A stretch of DNA of 38,241 nucleotides, taken from the NCBI GenBank assembly GCA_943358395.1, contig CALRGY010000011.1, positions 1 to 38,241 on the forward strand. The letters run 5' to 3'. Shown here in pieces: positions 8,293 through 15,083 of this stretch (positions are counted from its first letter, which is position 1; each line of letters starts with the position of its first letter). A model generated the notes under the pieces. The model saw only the letters and a list, made by a program, of their open reading frames with translations. It was not told where the DNA came from and did no database searches. This DNA comes from Candidatus Uhrbacteria bacterium. GTDB taxonomy: Bacteria; Patescibacteriota; Patescibacteriia; UBA9934. The translations under genes and the position numbers were made by a program.

Positions 8293-8301
8293 AGTGTAGC
8301 A
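8293..8301 (-). promoter_or_regulatory. Extended -10 of the RluA-family gene (TGCTACACT)
   Basis: TG-C-TACACT on the minus strand, 10 nt before the ATG at 8282; predicts an almost leaderless mRNA. Confidence 0.45.
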
Positions 8302-8346
8302 CGGAATTGCCACCCCCCCCTTTTCGCGCTACTGTCGGGCGGTCAC

Positions 8347-8354
8347 AAGGAGGA
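8347..8354 (+). promoter_or_regulatory. Strong Shine-Dalgarno of the NUDIX gene
   Basis: AAGGAGGA, 7 nt before ATG 8362 (4 nt before GTG 8359). It is the only textbook ribosome binding site I see in the window, and it favours the ATG at 8362. Confidence 0.7.
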
Positions 8355-8361
8355 CAACGTG

Positions 8362-8946
8362 ATGAAACAACGCCCCAAGATACCGGCGCATTTCGTGCCG
8401 GTTTTCTGCGATAAATGTTCGGCACCGATCCGAGAACGGCTGCCTGCAGACGACTGGAATCAGTACGTCTGCTCCGAGAATCCCCGACATTCCCGGTGGG
8501 TGCAATCCCCGCCGGTCGCCTACGCAATTCTCCTCGATGAAAAAGGTTTGACCTATCTCATCCGTAGGGGAATTCCTCCAGCAGTCGGTGGTCTCTGCTT
8601 CCCAGGCGGATACGTCGACTTCGGGGAGACCCCCGAAGAGACGGTAAACCACGAGGTTCAAGATGAAGCCGGAATCGACATCGAAGCACTCAAGAAGCTC
8701 TACATAGGATCATGGTTCGAGGTGGCGGGAGTCACTGTGACCTGCTTCCTTGTTCGCATTCGGAAACATTCGGTCGGAGAATTCGTTCCCAGTCATGAGT
8801 CGACCGAACGAGTCGCCGTCGATTTCCGGAATCTTGATCCGGAAATTCTCGCATTTACGGCAAATCGCCTCGCTCTCCAGGCGGCGAGGGACTATCTTCA
8901 AAAAATCGGCTGGTGGGGAGACGAGCCGTCCATACCCCGCCCCTAA
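8362..8946 (+). CDS. NUDIX hydrolase with N-terminal zinc ribbon
   Basis: Predicted hydrolase of nucleoside diphosphate-linked compounds. Numbered from ATG 8362 (194 residues): a zinc-ribbon-like part with C16, C19 and C37 (FCDKCSAP, YVCSENPRH), similar in layout to NADH pyrophosphatase-type NUDIX proteins, then a NUDIX fold. The box reads GGYVDFGETPEETVN HEVQDEAGI. The usual Arg of REUXEE is His and the first Glu of the EE pair is Asp, while the other acidic residues remain. It is the only plus-strand gene between 1 and 21,491 that I fully trust. It has a strong Shine-Dalgarno and a strong terminator of its own, and its codons look more GC-rich than its neighbours'. Acquisition by transfer is an inference from this. 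Confidence 0.88.
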   Translation: MKQRPKIPAHFVPVFCDKCSAPIRERLPADDWNQYVCSENPRHSRWVQSPPVAYAILLDEKGLTYLIRRGIPPAVGGLCFPGGYVDFGETPEETVNHEVQDEAGIDIEALKKLYIGSWFEVAGVTVTCFLVRIRKHSVGEFVPSHESTERVAVDFRNLDPEILAFTANRLALQAARDYLQKIGWWGDEPSIPRP

Positions 8947-8960
8947 TCACTGCGCTGCGT

Positions 8961-8995
8961 GCCGCCCCAGAACGTCTGGGGCGGCGATTATTTTT
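8961..8995 (+). terminator. Rho-independent terminator of the NUDIX gene
   Basis: Perfect 11-bp stem GCCGCCCCAGA (8961-8971) and TCTGGGGCGGC (8975-8985), loop ACG, then GATTATTTTT. It starts 14 nt after the stop. Confidence 0.9.
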
Positions 8996-9041
8996 AGGGG
9001 AGGGATCGGAGAAGTGATGAGAGTCTTTGGAGGGGGTTGTG

Positions 9042-9170
9042 ATGGAGGAAACAGGAATCGGGACAGCCCAGATCCTGAGGCTTTGCCGAAGGATCTCGAA
9101 CGCAGTCTACGGCGAGACGATCGAACGACTGGCGGAGACCCTTCGTATGTACTCAGGGTCTAGAGCTTGA
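9042..9170 (+). CDS. Possible 42-aa protein downstream of the NUDIX terminator
   Basis: ATG 9042 to TGA 9170, preceded by GGAGGGGG at 9029-9036. The product is mainly amphipathic helix: MEETGIGTAQILRLCRRI followed by SNAVYGETIERLAETLRMY. The codons 9070-9100 coincide with a 31-bp repeat that occurs inverted at 9433-9463, so part of the ORF is repeat-derived. It lies beyond a strong terminator, so it would need its own promoter, which I do not see. It may be a real small protein, a gene remnant, or a chance ORF. Confidence 0.3.
   Translation: MEETGIGTAQILRLCRRISNAVYGETIERLAETLRMYSGSRA
9070..9100 (+). repeat. 31-bp repeat, copy A (inverted partner at 9433-9463)
   Basis: AGATCCTGAGGCTTTGCCGA followed by AGGATCTCGAA. 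It is itself palindromic (AGATCCT ... AGGATCT). The partner differs at 3 of 31 positions. Confidence 0.8.
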
Positions 9171-9392
9171 GGGTACTCAATTTCAAACAGGGTACTTTGC
9201 TAACGCGAATGATTCGCAAGAAGAAATCGCTGGTCGATACTGATGATGACAACCCAGGACAGGTGACGACGTATGCCATCGATTGCGCACTGCTACATCT
9301 ATTTAAGACACTTTTCATCGATTTCACGATCATGTCATGGCACAATGCGCTGTTGAAAAACGTCGAAAATGGGGGGTGCCTTCGCAAATCGC

Positions 9393-9430
9393 GACCCCCT
9401 CCGACTCAGCCTCCTCCTTACTCCCCCGCT
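9393..9430. repeat. Partial palindromic element
   Basis: Left flank GACCCCCTCCGACT and a CTCCTTACTCCCCC half-stem are present; the right arm is replaced by copy B of the 31-bp repeat. Confidence 0.55.
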
Positions 9431-9432
9431 CA

Positions 9433-9463
9433 TTCGAGGTCCTTCGGCGGAGCCTCAGGATCT
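9433..9463 (-). repeat. 31-bp repeat, copy B
   Basis: On the minus strand: AGATCCTGAGGCTCCGCCGA followed by AGGACCTCGAA. Inverted relative to copy A, 332 bp apart. Confidence 0.8.
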
Positions 9464-9474
9464 GGCTGCCGTCA

Positions 9475-9516
9475 TTCACGTCCAGGTTCACATCCAGGTT
9501 CACATCCGGATTCACA
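9475..9516 (+). repeat. 12-bp tandem repeat, about 3.5 units
   Basis: Units TTCACGTCCAGG, TTCACATCCAGG, TTCACATCCGGA, then TTCACA. The unit starts with the TTCAC end found on the palindromic elements. Confidence 0.85.
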
Positions 9517-9550
9517 ACCCACTCAAAAGACTCACCTCACTTCCCACGCA

Positions 9551-9591
9551 CGACCCCCTCCTTACTCCCCCTTTGCAGGGGGAGGGTTCAC
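9551..9591. repeat. Palindromic element, intergenic, downstream of clpC
   Basis: CGACCCCCTCCTTA, arms CTCCCCCT (9565-9572) and AGGGGGAG (9577-9584), then GGTTCAC. It lies about 50 bp beyond the clpC stop. Confidence 0.8.
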
Positions 9592-9642
9592 GTTCCATTC
9601 CCACCACCCTCCAAAGACTCCCCTCACATCCGATCACGTCCC

Positions 9643-12300
9643 CTACAACGCCTCCGCTTTTTCAACGGTAACAGTGCCGCCTTTGTGATAGACGATGGTA
9701 TCCCGGCGGGAAACGTCGCCGTGAAGAATGCGATCGGCGATGAGGTTTTCCAGCTTGTCTTGAAGTACACGGCGAAGTGGGCGAGCACCGAACTTTGGAT
9801 CGTAGCCTTGTTGCGCAAGTTCGAATACCGCGTCGTCGTCGATATGAAAATTCAATCCTTTTGCTTTCAACCGTTCTTCAATCTTTCCAAGAAGCAAATA
9901 TGCAATCGCTGCAACGTCGTCTTGCGTAAGCGGCGTAAACACAATCACGTCATCAAACCGGTTCAAGAACTCTGGTCGATAGACTTGCCGCAATTGTGTT
10001 TCCAATAATTCTGCCTTAATCGCTGGCAATTCAGTTCCTTTCTGCACCTCGTCTTGAATAAACTGTGTGCCCGCGTTCGACGTTGCAATGAGAATCACAT
10101 TCGTAAAATCGATGGTGCGGCCCATACCGTCTGTAAGCCGTCCGTCATCCATGACCTGCAAGAACAAGTTCAAAATGTCGGAATGCGCCTTTTCTAACTC
10201 GTCGAGCAGCAACAACGTAAACGGCGTTTTGCGGATAGCCTCAGTGAGCAAGCCCGCTTCGCCATTACCACCAATCAGCCGTGCAACAGAGGCTTGATCT
10301 TGATATTCGCTCATATCAAACCGCACCATGGCATTCTCGCTGCCGAAATATACTTCCGACGTGGTTTTGGCGAGCTCGGTTTTTCCAACACCCGTTGGCC
10401 CAAGGAACAAAAAGTTCGCAATTGGCTTACTCCCGGAACGGAGTTCGGTACGAGCTCGGCGCAAGGCGGACGATACGGACGTAATCGCCGCTTCCTGCCC
10501 AATGACCCGTTCGTGCAATCGCGCCTCTAAATGAAGCAACTTTTCCCCTTCATTTTGTGAAATCGACGTCACTGGAACCTTTGATTGCTCAGAAACACGC
10601 GCAGCAATATCCTCCCGATTCACCCATACTAACCCTTTCCCCCGTGGTCGCTTCCCCACATCCAACGCCGCTTCACGTGCCACAGATAACGCCGATGTTG
10701 GCAAAACCGTATCGTGAAGATAGCGTGCAGCTAAGTCAACGCATGCCGCAACGGCATGATACGTAAACACCACCGTATTCTGATGCTCAATGCCCCCGAT
10801 GTGCGATTCGAGAATACGAATCGCAAGGTTCCTGTCCGGCTCGTCGATCGCGATACGTTGCAGCTTCGGGCCAAGACTCGAACGCTCAAGCTTTTCCGTA
10901 TATCCATTTGGCGTTGCAGTGGCGATGACGAATGTATAGCCCTTCTCCAGCTCACCTGCCAAAATCGACGAAAGGTCGATCGAGCCACCAATGCCCACAA
11001 GCTCATGAATATTCTCGATCACCAATACGATATTCCCCGATGCCGCAACCTCGCTCATCGCGTATAAGAATCGTTCCTCCGCACCATTGCCACCCTCCGC
11101 GCTCACAATGTGCGCTACATTCAATCGAAGTAATCGTTTATCTTTCAAAATCTCTGGAACCCTTTCCTCCACCATCAACTGCGCAAGCCCTTCGATGATC
11201 GCCCCTTTTCCAACCCCCGGGCTTCCCACCAGCACAACACTCTGATTGCCACCCTCGATCGATCGCAACAATGCCTTCATTTCACCATCACGATCCACGC
11301 AAAATTCAGACTGCCCATATACCGCGCGTTTGGTAAGATCGTCTGTCACCCCATCAAGAAACGGTGTTGCCACGGCGGTATATGCACGATCCATGTTGCC
11401 TGTTGGCTTGAACCCAGCAGCTTTGCGGAATTCTTGGTACCTCCGGCGCAGCGCATCTTGAATATGCATCCATGCAATAGCATTCGTCATGGCATCGCGA
11501 TCGACTCCCACCGCAAACATCACCTCCTGCAAGAACGCATCCGCATCATATGCGGCAGAAAAGAATTCCAATGGCGCAACGTGCGGAGCACCCCGTGTGG
11601 CAGCAGTATGGAATGCCGTCACTCCCATTGCTACTGCAGAAGCACCGAACACCGTCTCCCCCGTTTCCAGCACTGCCATTTTTCTTCGTAATGGATCAAT
11701 CACCGCAGAAACGCTTACACCAAGCCGCGCAAACAGCACCCGCACATCCCGATCCGCCGTGGCTGCAGCAAAGATGTGCATTGGGGTTACTGCACGATGA
11801 TTGGATTGTTTCGCTAACGTAAATGCTTCCTCAATAACTCCAATTGATTCCGCAGAACACGCATTGAATATTCCCTTATGGTGTGCCGTTGCGCTCAATG
11901 AGCCGATGATTGTTTGCTCTGGCATTCCCTGCTTTGCTTTGGGAATACTGGTAAAGGCATCGTGAATGGATCGCGTTTTGTACCAGGCGAAACATGCAAA
12001 AAGCACACCAAGCCACAATGCAAAAAGGTCGACGTGCGGTGTGAGCCAAAAATCACTATCAACAATATCCGTGGCATGCGTAGTGACGATGCCGATGACG
12101 AAAACCAAAAATGCAACACATGCACAGCCTACGCCAATCCACTGCAGCATCTTGGCAATAGCATGCGTATGTTTGCGATACGCAATTGCTGACACGTCGA
12201 TAACCCCATCCCAATACCAAAACGTTCCATCAATCAATACGCCGGGGATTCCTGTCGGCGCATCCTGCTCTTCGTTCATCCGCAAAAGATCGACGGTCAT
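9643..12300 (-). CDS. clpC: Membrane-anchored ClpC/ClpA-type AAA+ unfoldase with degenerate first ATPase domain
   Basis: An HSP100 unfoldase of 885 residues. The N-terminal ~120 residues are additional and contain two hydrophobic segments (about 52-73 and 91-106), so the motor is probably tethered to the membrane. Clp_N-like repeats follow (about 137-280), then D1 and D2. D2 is intact: GPTGVGKT 634-641, LLLLDELEKAH 696-706, TSNAG and YRPEFLNRFDD. D1 looks damaged: Walker A is GSPGVGKG (Thr/Ser replaced by Gly, about 359-366) and Walker B is VLVIEN where DE is normal (425-430). The ClpC middle coiled coil is absent. It overlaps the next upstream membrane gene by 4 nt. No clpP is in the window. 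Confidence 0.88.
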   Translation of the reverse strand: MTVDLLRMNEEQDAPTGIPGVLIDGTFWYWDGVIDVSAIAYRKHTHAIAKMLQWIGVGCACVAFLVFVIGIVTTHATDIVDSDFWLTPHVDLFALWLGVLFACFAWYKTRSIHDAFTSIPKAKQGMPEQTIIGSLSATAHHKGIFNACSAESIGVIEEAFTLAKQSNHRAVTPMHIFAAATADRDVRVLFARLGVSVSAVIDPLRRKMAVLETGETVFGASAVAMGVTAFHTAATRGAPHVAPLEFFSAAYDADAFLQEVMFAVGVDRDAMTNAIAWMHIQDALRRRYQEFRKAAGFKPTGNMDRAYTAVATPFLDGVTDDLTKRAVYGQSEFCVDRDGEMKALLRSIEGGNQSVVLVGSPGVGKGAIIEGLAQLMVEERVPEILKDKRLLRLNVAHIVSAEGGNGAEERFLYAMSEVAASGNIVLVIENIHELVGIGGSIDLSSILAGELEKGYTFVIATATPNGYTEKLERSSLGPKLQRIAIDEPDRNLAIRILESHIGGIEHQNTVVFTYHAVAACVDLAARYLHDTVLPTSALSVAREAALDVGKRPRGKGLVWVNREDIAARVSEQSKVPVTSISQNEGEKLLHLEARLHERVIGQEAAITSVSSALRRARTELRSGSKPIANFLFLGPTGVGKTELAKTTSEVYFGSENAMVRFDMSEYQDQASVARLIGGNGEAGLLTEAIRKTPFTLLLLDELEKAHSDILNLFLQVMDDGRLTDGMGRTIDFTNVILIATSNAGTQFIQDEVQKGTELPAIKAELLETQLRQVYRPEFLNRFDDVIVFTPLTQDDVAAIAYLLLGKIEERLKAKGLNFHIDDDAVFELAQQGYDPKFGARPLRRVLQDKLENLIADRILHGDVSRRDTIVYHKGGTVTVEKAEAL

Positions 12301-12674
12301 ACATCGAAAAGCGACACGCTATGAAAGAGTGTAAATGCACCCGCGACAATCGGCAATGCAACGTACAGCGCAAAAATAGCCATCACGATGACTGCAACAA
12401 TTATGGTGACGAACCCGCGCGCGATAACATTTGCCAGCCGCACGAACACGCTGATTATTCTACTTTGCCAGTCATATCGCCCGAACATTGGCACAAAAAT
12501 ATTCTTCGCCCACACCATCACGCCAATACTCCGCGCATATCCACGCACAAACTGCAGGCACGATTGCGCCGCATGCAGCAACCCCTTTCCATACCACCAC
12601 GCCGGGAAACGCAAAACATCTCCCCCAATTTCCCAAAATATTCCCGCAGCATTTCCTCCATGCGCTCCCTGCAT
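12297..12674 (-). CDS. Small membrane protein co-transcribed with clpC
   Basis: 125 residues. The N-terminal half is polar and aromatic (FPAWWYGKGLLHAAQSC), and the C-terminal half carries a long hydrophobic stretch (about 88-120, VTIIVAVIVMAIFALYVALP) that could cross the membrane once or twice. The stop overlaps the clpC start by 4 nt, so the two proteins are made in coupled fashion. Together with the membrane anchor of ClpC this suggests a membrane complex; that is inference. A perfect TATAAT in an extended context lies 8 nt before the ATG. I do not recognise a named family. Confidence 0.75.
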   Translation of the reverse strand: MQGAHGGNAAGIFWEIGGDVLRFPAWWYGKGLLHAAQSCLQFVRGYARSIGVMVWAKNIFVPMFGRYDWQSRIISVFVRLANVIARGFVTIIVAVIVMAIFALYVALPIVAGAFTLFHSVSLFDV

Positions 12675-12682
12675 ATGAAGGG

Positions 12683-12691
12683 ATTATATCA
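12683..12691 (-). promoter_or_regulatory. Extended consensus -10 (TGATATAAT) of the clpC unit
   Basis: TG-A-TATAAT on the minus strand with exactly 8 nt to the ATG at 12674. Transcription would begin at or 1-2 nt before the start codon. Confidence 0.65.
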
Positions 12692-12701
12692 CGCCCCTTT
12701 C

Positions 12702-13049
12702 CTATTCTTTCTTAAAACTCACCTTGAACACTGGTGACCATTTCACGTTCATGTCATCGACAATTTCCACCGGCATTTGCTGGACGTACATGTTGAGCGC
12801 AATGTCTGCTAAAAGAATCGTGTCGGTTTGAATATCTACCTTCAGCTCTTCAATCTTTGCGGTATCCATATCTCTTCCCCGTGCTTCATTCTCAATGCTC
12901 TTCTTTTCCGCCTTCAATGCCTCAATTTTCTCCAAAATCTCCATGTAATGCGCATTATTACGCAACTCATCCTGAAACGACCGCACCATTTCCCGCTTTT
13001 CCTTTTTCTTTTTCAATAATCTTCCATGAACATCGTGAAGTTGTGGCAT
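12702..13049 (-). CDS. Coiled-coil protein of unknown function (115 aa)
   Basis: Residues about 10-75 are highly charged and helical (RLLKKKKEKREMVRSF, LEKIEALKAEKKSIENEA), which fits a coiled coil. The C-terminal third is strand-like (VEIVDDMNVKWSPVFKVSFKKE). There is no signal or membrane segment, so it is probably cytoplasmic. It lies between the DUF1653 gene and the clpC unit on the same strand. The -10-like TAGAAT about 14 nt upstream is weak. I do not recognise the family. Confidence 0.65.
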   Translation of the reverse strand: MPQLHDVHGRLLKKKKEKREMVRSFQDELRNNAHYMEILEKIEALKAEKKSIENEARGRDMDTAKIEELKVDIQTDTILLADIALNMYVQQMPVEIVDDMNVKWSPVFKVSFKKE

Positions 13050-13091
13050 ACGGTGGAAAGAAAATTCTAAAGTGCGAATATGGTACCACGG

Positions 13092-13310
13092 TCACTCATC
13101 AACCCGCCGAAATCGGGGAACCGTCTTCCCCTCCACCACAACATTCTCCGCAAACATTGTTGCCGGACGCACCCACATGCCCAACAACCCCGTATCTCCA
13201 TCAACATGATTATAAACGACATGCCCCTCCAACGTCTCCGAATGCCGCGCAACCCCAATCACCTCACACCTCCCGCCCTTATAATGGATGTACGTTCCTG
13301 GGGTGATCAT
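13092..13310 (-). CDS. DUF1653 family protein
   Basis: 72 residues from ATG 13310. The family signature is clear: PGTYIHYKGGRCEVIG, ARHSETLE, VVYNH, MWVRPATMF and KTVPRFRRV. DUF1653 is a small beta-rich domain of unknown function. The frame is open further upstream, but the chosen ATG lies 4 nt after the stop of the YqfO-like gene and begins exactly at the domain. Four short genes in a row share this close spacing, so they form an operon. Confidence 0.88.
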   Translation of the reverse strand: MITPGTYIHYKGGRCEVIGVARHSETLEGHVVYNHVDGDTGLLGMWVRPATMFAENVVVEGKTVPRFRRVDE

Positions 13311-13314
13311 ATAT

Positions 13315-13629
13315 TTAAATGAATTCCAACGAATACACATCAATCACCGGCTCCTCGTACGGATGTACTACCCTAATCGCTGCAATAATTCCCGCAACAC
13401 CTTCTCGCGTGCAACTAATTTCGATACGCTCTTCTTCAACCGCTTCTATGTTTCCCACAGTGCCGATCGTAGGACTCGCACCATCAAGAGGAAGAAATCG
13501 TCCAACGCCCTTCGTCGAAAAACTACAGTACCCGTAATTCCCAACACGATCGAGTCCTGTTTTTCCGATAGCGTCACGAAGAATATCAGCATGGGTAACA
13601 GGAACGGTGACGACGAGTTTGCATTTCAT
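13315..13629 (-). CDS. YqfO/NIF3-associated PII-like domain protein
   Basis: 104 residues from ATG 13629 (MKCKLVVTVPVTHAD). Conserved blocks of the PII-like domain found inside YqfO-type NIF3 proteins are present: GNYGYCSFSTKGVGRF, PTIGTVGN, ERIEISC and the end HPYEEPVIDVYSLE. The catalytic NIF3 half is absent, so this is the stand-alone form. The longer frame (to 13680) would overlap the upstream gene by 43 nt; ATG 13629 sits 8 nt after its stop and is preferred. The function is unknown; metal or nucleotide binding is likely by family. Confidence 0.85.
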   Translation of the reverse strand: MKCKLVVTVPVTHADILRDAIGKTGLDRVGNYGYCSFSTKGVGRFLPLDGASPTIGTVGNIEAVEEERIEISCTREGVAGIIAAIRVVHPYEEPVIDVYSLEFI

Positions 13630-13637
13630 AAAAGTTT

Positions 13638-13994
13638 CTATCTTAAAACTCGCCAGGTTCCATATCTTCCAGCTGCCCATGCCCAGCCGCGTTCACCGTA
13701 TTCTTGTGGAGTGATAAAAATAACGTCCAGCAAAAGCGCTATGCCTATTCCGGAGAGCAACAGAAGAAATGCCACCGCAGGAAACACATACCAATCATGC
13801 CGACGAAGTAATACAACGATCAGTACAGTACCTGCTAAAGAGATAATTCCGGAAACAAACAGTATCCATGAAACAATAATTCCAATGTTTTGTCCCTGTG
13901 ATGTTCCGCTACCTTCTCCGGTAAAAAGTGAAGATGCAATGAATCCCAGAAAAAAATATCCGATGGCAAGCGCAATTTGTAGGATTTTCTTCAC
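13638..13994 (-). CDS. Four-helix membrane protein of unknown function
   Basis: 118 residues from GTG 13994 (VKKILQIALAIGYFFLGF). Three to four hydrophobic segments are seen at about 4-22, 36-62 (IGIIVSWILFVSG, ISLAGTVLIVVLLR) and 68-92 (VFPAVAFLLLLSGIGIALLLD), with a short polar C-terminus. The frame is open up to 14042, but that longer start overlaps the 22-codon SEC-C ORF, and its extra residues are just that ORF in another frame. I therefore choose the GTG 7 nt after the SEC-C stop. No family recognised. Confidence 0.6.
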   Translation of the reverse strand: MKKILQIALAIGYFFLGFIASSLFTGEGSGTSQGQNIGIIVSWILFVSGIISLAGTVLIVVLLRRHDWYVFPAVAFLLLLSGIGIALLLDVIFITPQEYGERGWAWAAGRYGTWRVLR

Positions 13995-14001
13995 ATTTTT
14001 A

Positions 14002-14070
14002 TTATTTTCGATAACACTTCTTAAACCTCTTCCCCATTCCACAAGAACATAATCCGTTACCGTCTTTCAT
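14002..14070 (-). CDS. 22-residue SEC-C zinc-finger microprotein
   Basis: ATG 14070 overlaps the TGA of the deaminase gene (ATGA). The product is MKDGNGLCSCGMGKRFKKCYRK, written here in two parts: MKDGNGLCSCG and MGKRFKKCYRK. The pattern CxCGxGKRFKKC is the SEC-C zinc motif as seen at the end of SecA in this same window (CFCGSGKKFKKC). All three cysteines are kept; the fourth ligand would be Tyr in place of the usual Cys/His. It may be a free-standing zinc knuckle, or a C-terminal tail of the deaminase separated by a stop. Either way the coding match is too good for chance. Confidence 0.6.
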   Translation of the reverse strand: MKDGNGLCSCGMGKRFKKCYRK

Positions 14071-14528
14071 TCCTTATGAAATGCGTACGACGATTGATTG
14101 TATTCGTCGGTGCGATACACGCGAATGCCCGACTCTTGCCACAAGGCAAAGTGCGCAATGCCGACGTCGAGTGCTAAACGACTACATACCGTACAGTAGG
14201 GCTCACCAGATTTCAGAATGCTTCCTTCCGTATTAATGCGCGTAAGATACAGCGTCGATCCAAGAATCTCATCAGGGTGACGGCGCAGCGCATCGATGAT
14301 CGCTCGCCATTCTGCGTGCATGCAGCATGTTTTGTCTGACTTTTTCTTCTTCAGCCAATCATACTCCTCCACCGCGCACATCCGTTGGTCTTCACTATTC
14401 CCCGGCGGTGAATTCCACCCTTCTCCGATCACATCGCCGTTCTTCACAATCACTGCCCCACACAAATCTCTCCCACACGTCGCATGCTTCGCAATTCCAG
14501 CAGCAAGAGTAAAAAAATGCTCGTGCAT
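14067..14528 (-). CDS. Cytidine/deoxycytidylate deaminase family protein
   Basis: Zinc-dependent deaminase of 153 residues. Zinc and catalytic residues are H71-A-E73 (CCMHAEWRAI) and C112/C115 (EPYCTVCSRLALDVGI). The N-terminal half contains the substrate loop region GWNSPPGN, which resembles dCMP deaminase more than cytidine deaminase. A -10-like TACGAT lies 7 nt before the ATG and overlaps the 3' end of the PPOX gene, so it may be transcribed separately. The final TGA overlaps the SEC-C ORF start. A role in dUMP supply or nucleotide salvage is an inference from the family. Confidence 0.85.
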   Translation of the reverse strand: MHEHFFTLAAGIAKHATCGRDLCGAVIVKNGDVIGEGWNSPPGNSEDQRMCAVEEYDWLKKKKSDKTCCMHAEWRAIIDALRRHPDEILGSTLYLTRINTEGSILKSGEPYCTVCSRLALDVGIAHFALWQESGIRVYRTDEYNQSSYAFHKE

Positions 14529-14533
14529 ATATA

Positions 14534-14971
14534 TTATCGTACTTTTTGCCGATCATATCCAAACCTCGCCTGATCGATGAGTTCAATTCGTGTTGGACGA
14601 AGGACGTACCATTGGTGTTCCTCGGAAACGACAAAATCTTCAGCCGGCTCTGGTTTATTTCGTTTGTGGAAATAGCGAAGTATAACCTCACGAGGCACGG
14701 AATCGGTCATCTCAGCAACCCCACTCATCTGCACACCACGATCTGGCTCACCAGGTTGCATCGTCGCCGTTATTGCTGCTGCGACATTTGGATTCGATTC
14801 GATCGCCACCGAATGCCGTCGGTCTACTGTACTCATCCAATAAACATTCAAATCATCATCACACACAAAAATCACATCCGCGACCCAGACACCTTGTTCA
14901 TCGGAAACGCCAAGAGACATGAGATAAGAAGCGTCAAGCGTTTCGCAAGTGAGGATTAATAAGTCATTCAT
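14534..14971 (-). CDS. Pyridoxamine 5'-phosphate oxidase-like flavin-binding protein
   Basis: 145 residues with the split-barrel pattern of the PPOX class: LGVSDEQGVWVADVIFVCDD, VYWMSTVDRRHSVAIESNP and VAAAITATMQ, then GVQMSGVAEM. Such proteins bind FMN or F420, or act in heme/pyridoxal chemistry; the real substrate cannot be told from sequence. It stops 5 nt before the deaminase start. It follows secA after a short interval containing a gene remnant. Confidence 0.82.
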   Translation of the reverse strand: MNDLLILTCETLDASYLMSLGVSDEQGVWVADVIFVCDDDLNVYWMSTVDRRHSVAIESNPNVAAAITATMQPGEPDRGVQMSGVAEMTDSVPREVILRYFHKRNKPEPAEDFVVSEEHQWYVLRPTRIELIDQARFGYDRQKVR

Positions 14972-14974
14972 AGT

Positions 14975-15070
14975 CTATCCTCGGCTCTCTTTACGCATAT
15001 TGTACAGCCTTTCAGTAAATCCTCCGTTCTCAAGAAACGCTTGTTCAAGGGCACGGAGCTGCTGATCTAT
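14975..15070 (-). pseudogene. Possible remnant of a four-helix-bundle protein C-terminus
   Basis: Between secA and the PPOX gene an open frame of 31 codons reads IDQQLRALEQAFLENGGF then TERLYNMRKESRG and a TAG. It resembles the end of four-helix-bundle suffix proteins as I remember them (LEqxFLEeGGFtERl). No ATG, GTG or TTG start is available: an in-frame TAG lies 2 codons upstream of the ATA. I read it as a broken gene end. Confirmation would need a homologue. Confidence 0.3.
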
Positions 15071-15083
15071 GACCTATTTTACC

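Larger units (their letters stand above)
9171..9642. other. Gene-free interval: repeat mosaic between NUDIX region and clpC
   Basis: No convincing gene on either strand. It holds, in order: unexplained sequence (9171-9390), half of a palindromic element (9393-9430), an inverted copy of the 9070-9100 repeat (9433-9463), three and a bit copies of a 12-bp unit (9475-9516), a full palindromic element (9551-9591), and a CT-rich tail that includes the inverse of 9021-9034. Open frames here are low-complexity Pro/Ser reading of these repeats. Confidence 0.6.

Noticed and set aside
9475-9516. CRISPR array or iterons
   Set aside because: Units are only 12 bp with no spacers, 3.5 copies, next to other simple repeats; no cas or replication gene is near.
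9167-9688. 173-codon plus-strand ORF
   Set aside because: The second half is Pro/Ser-rich reading of repeats and it runs into the 3' end of clpC on the other strand.
13067-13258. Minus-strand ORF rich in Arg/Trp overlapping DUF1653
   Set aside because: Out-of-frame shadow of the clear DUF1653 gene.
14067-14070. Alternative genetic code with TGA as Gly
   Set aside because: Genes such as the deaminase and the RluA-type gene end naturally at TGA, and no conserved frame runs through TGA.
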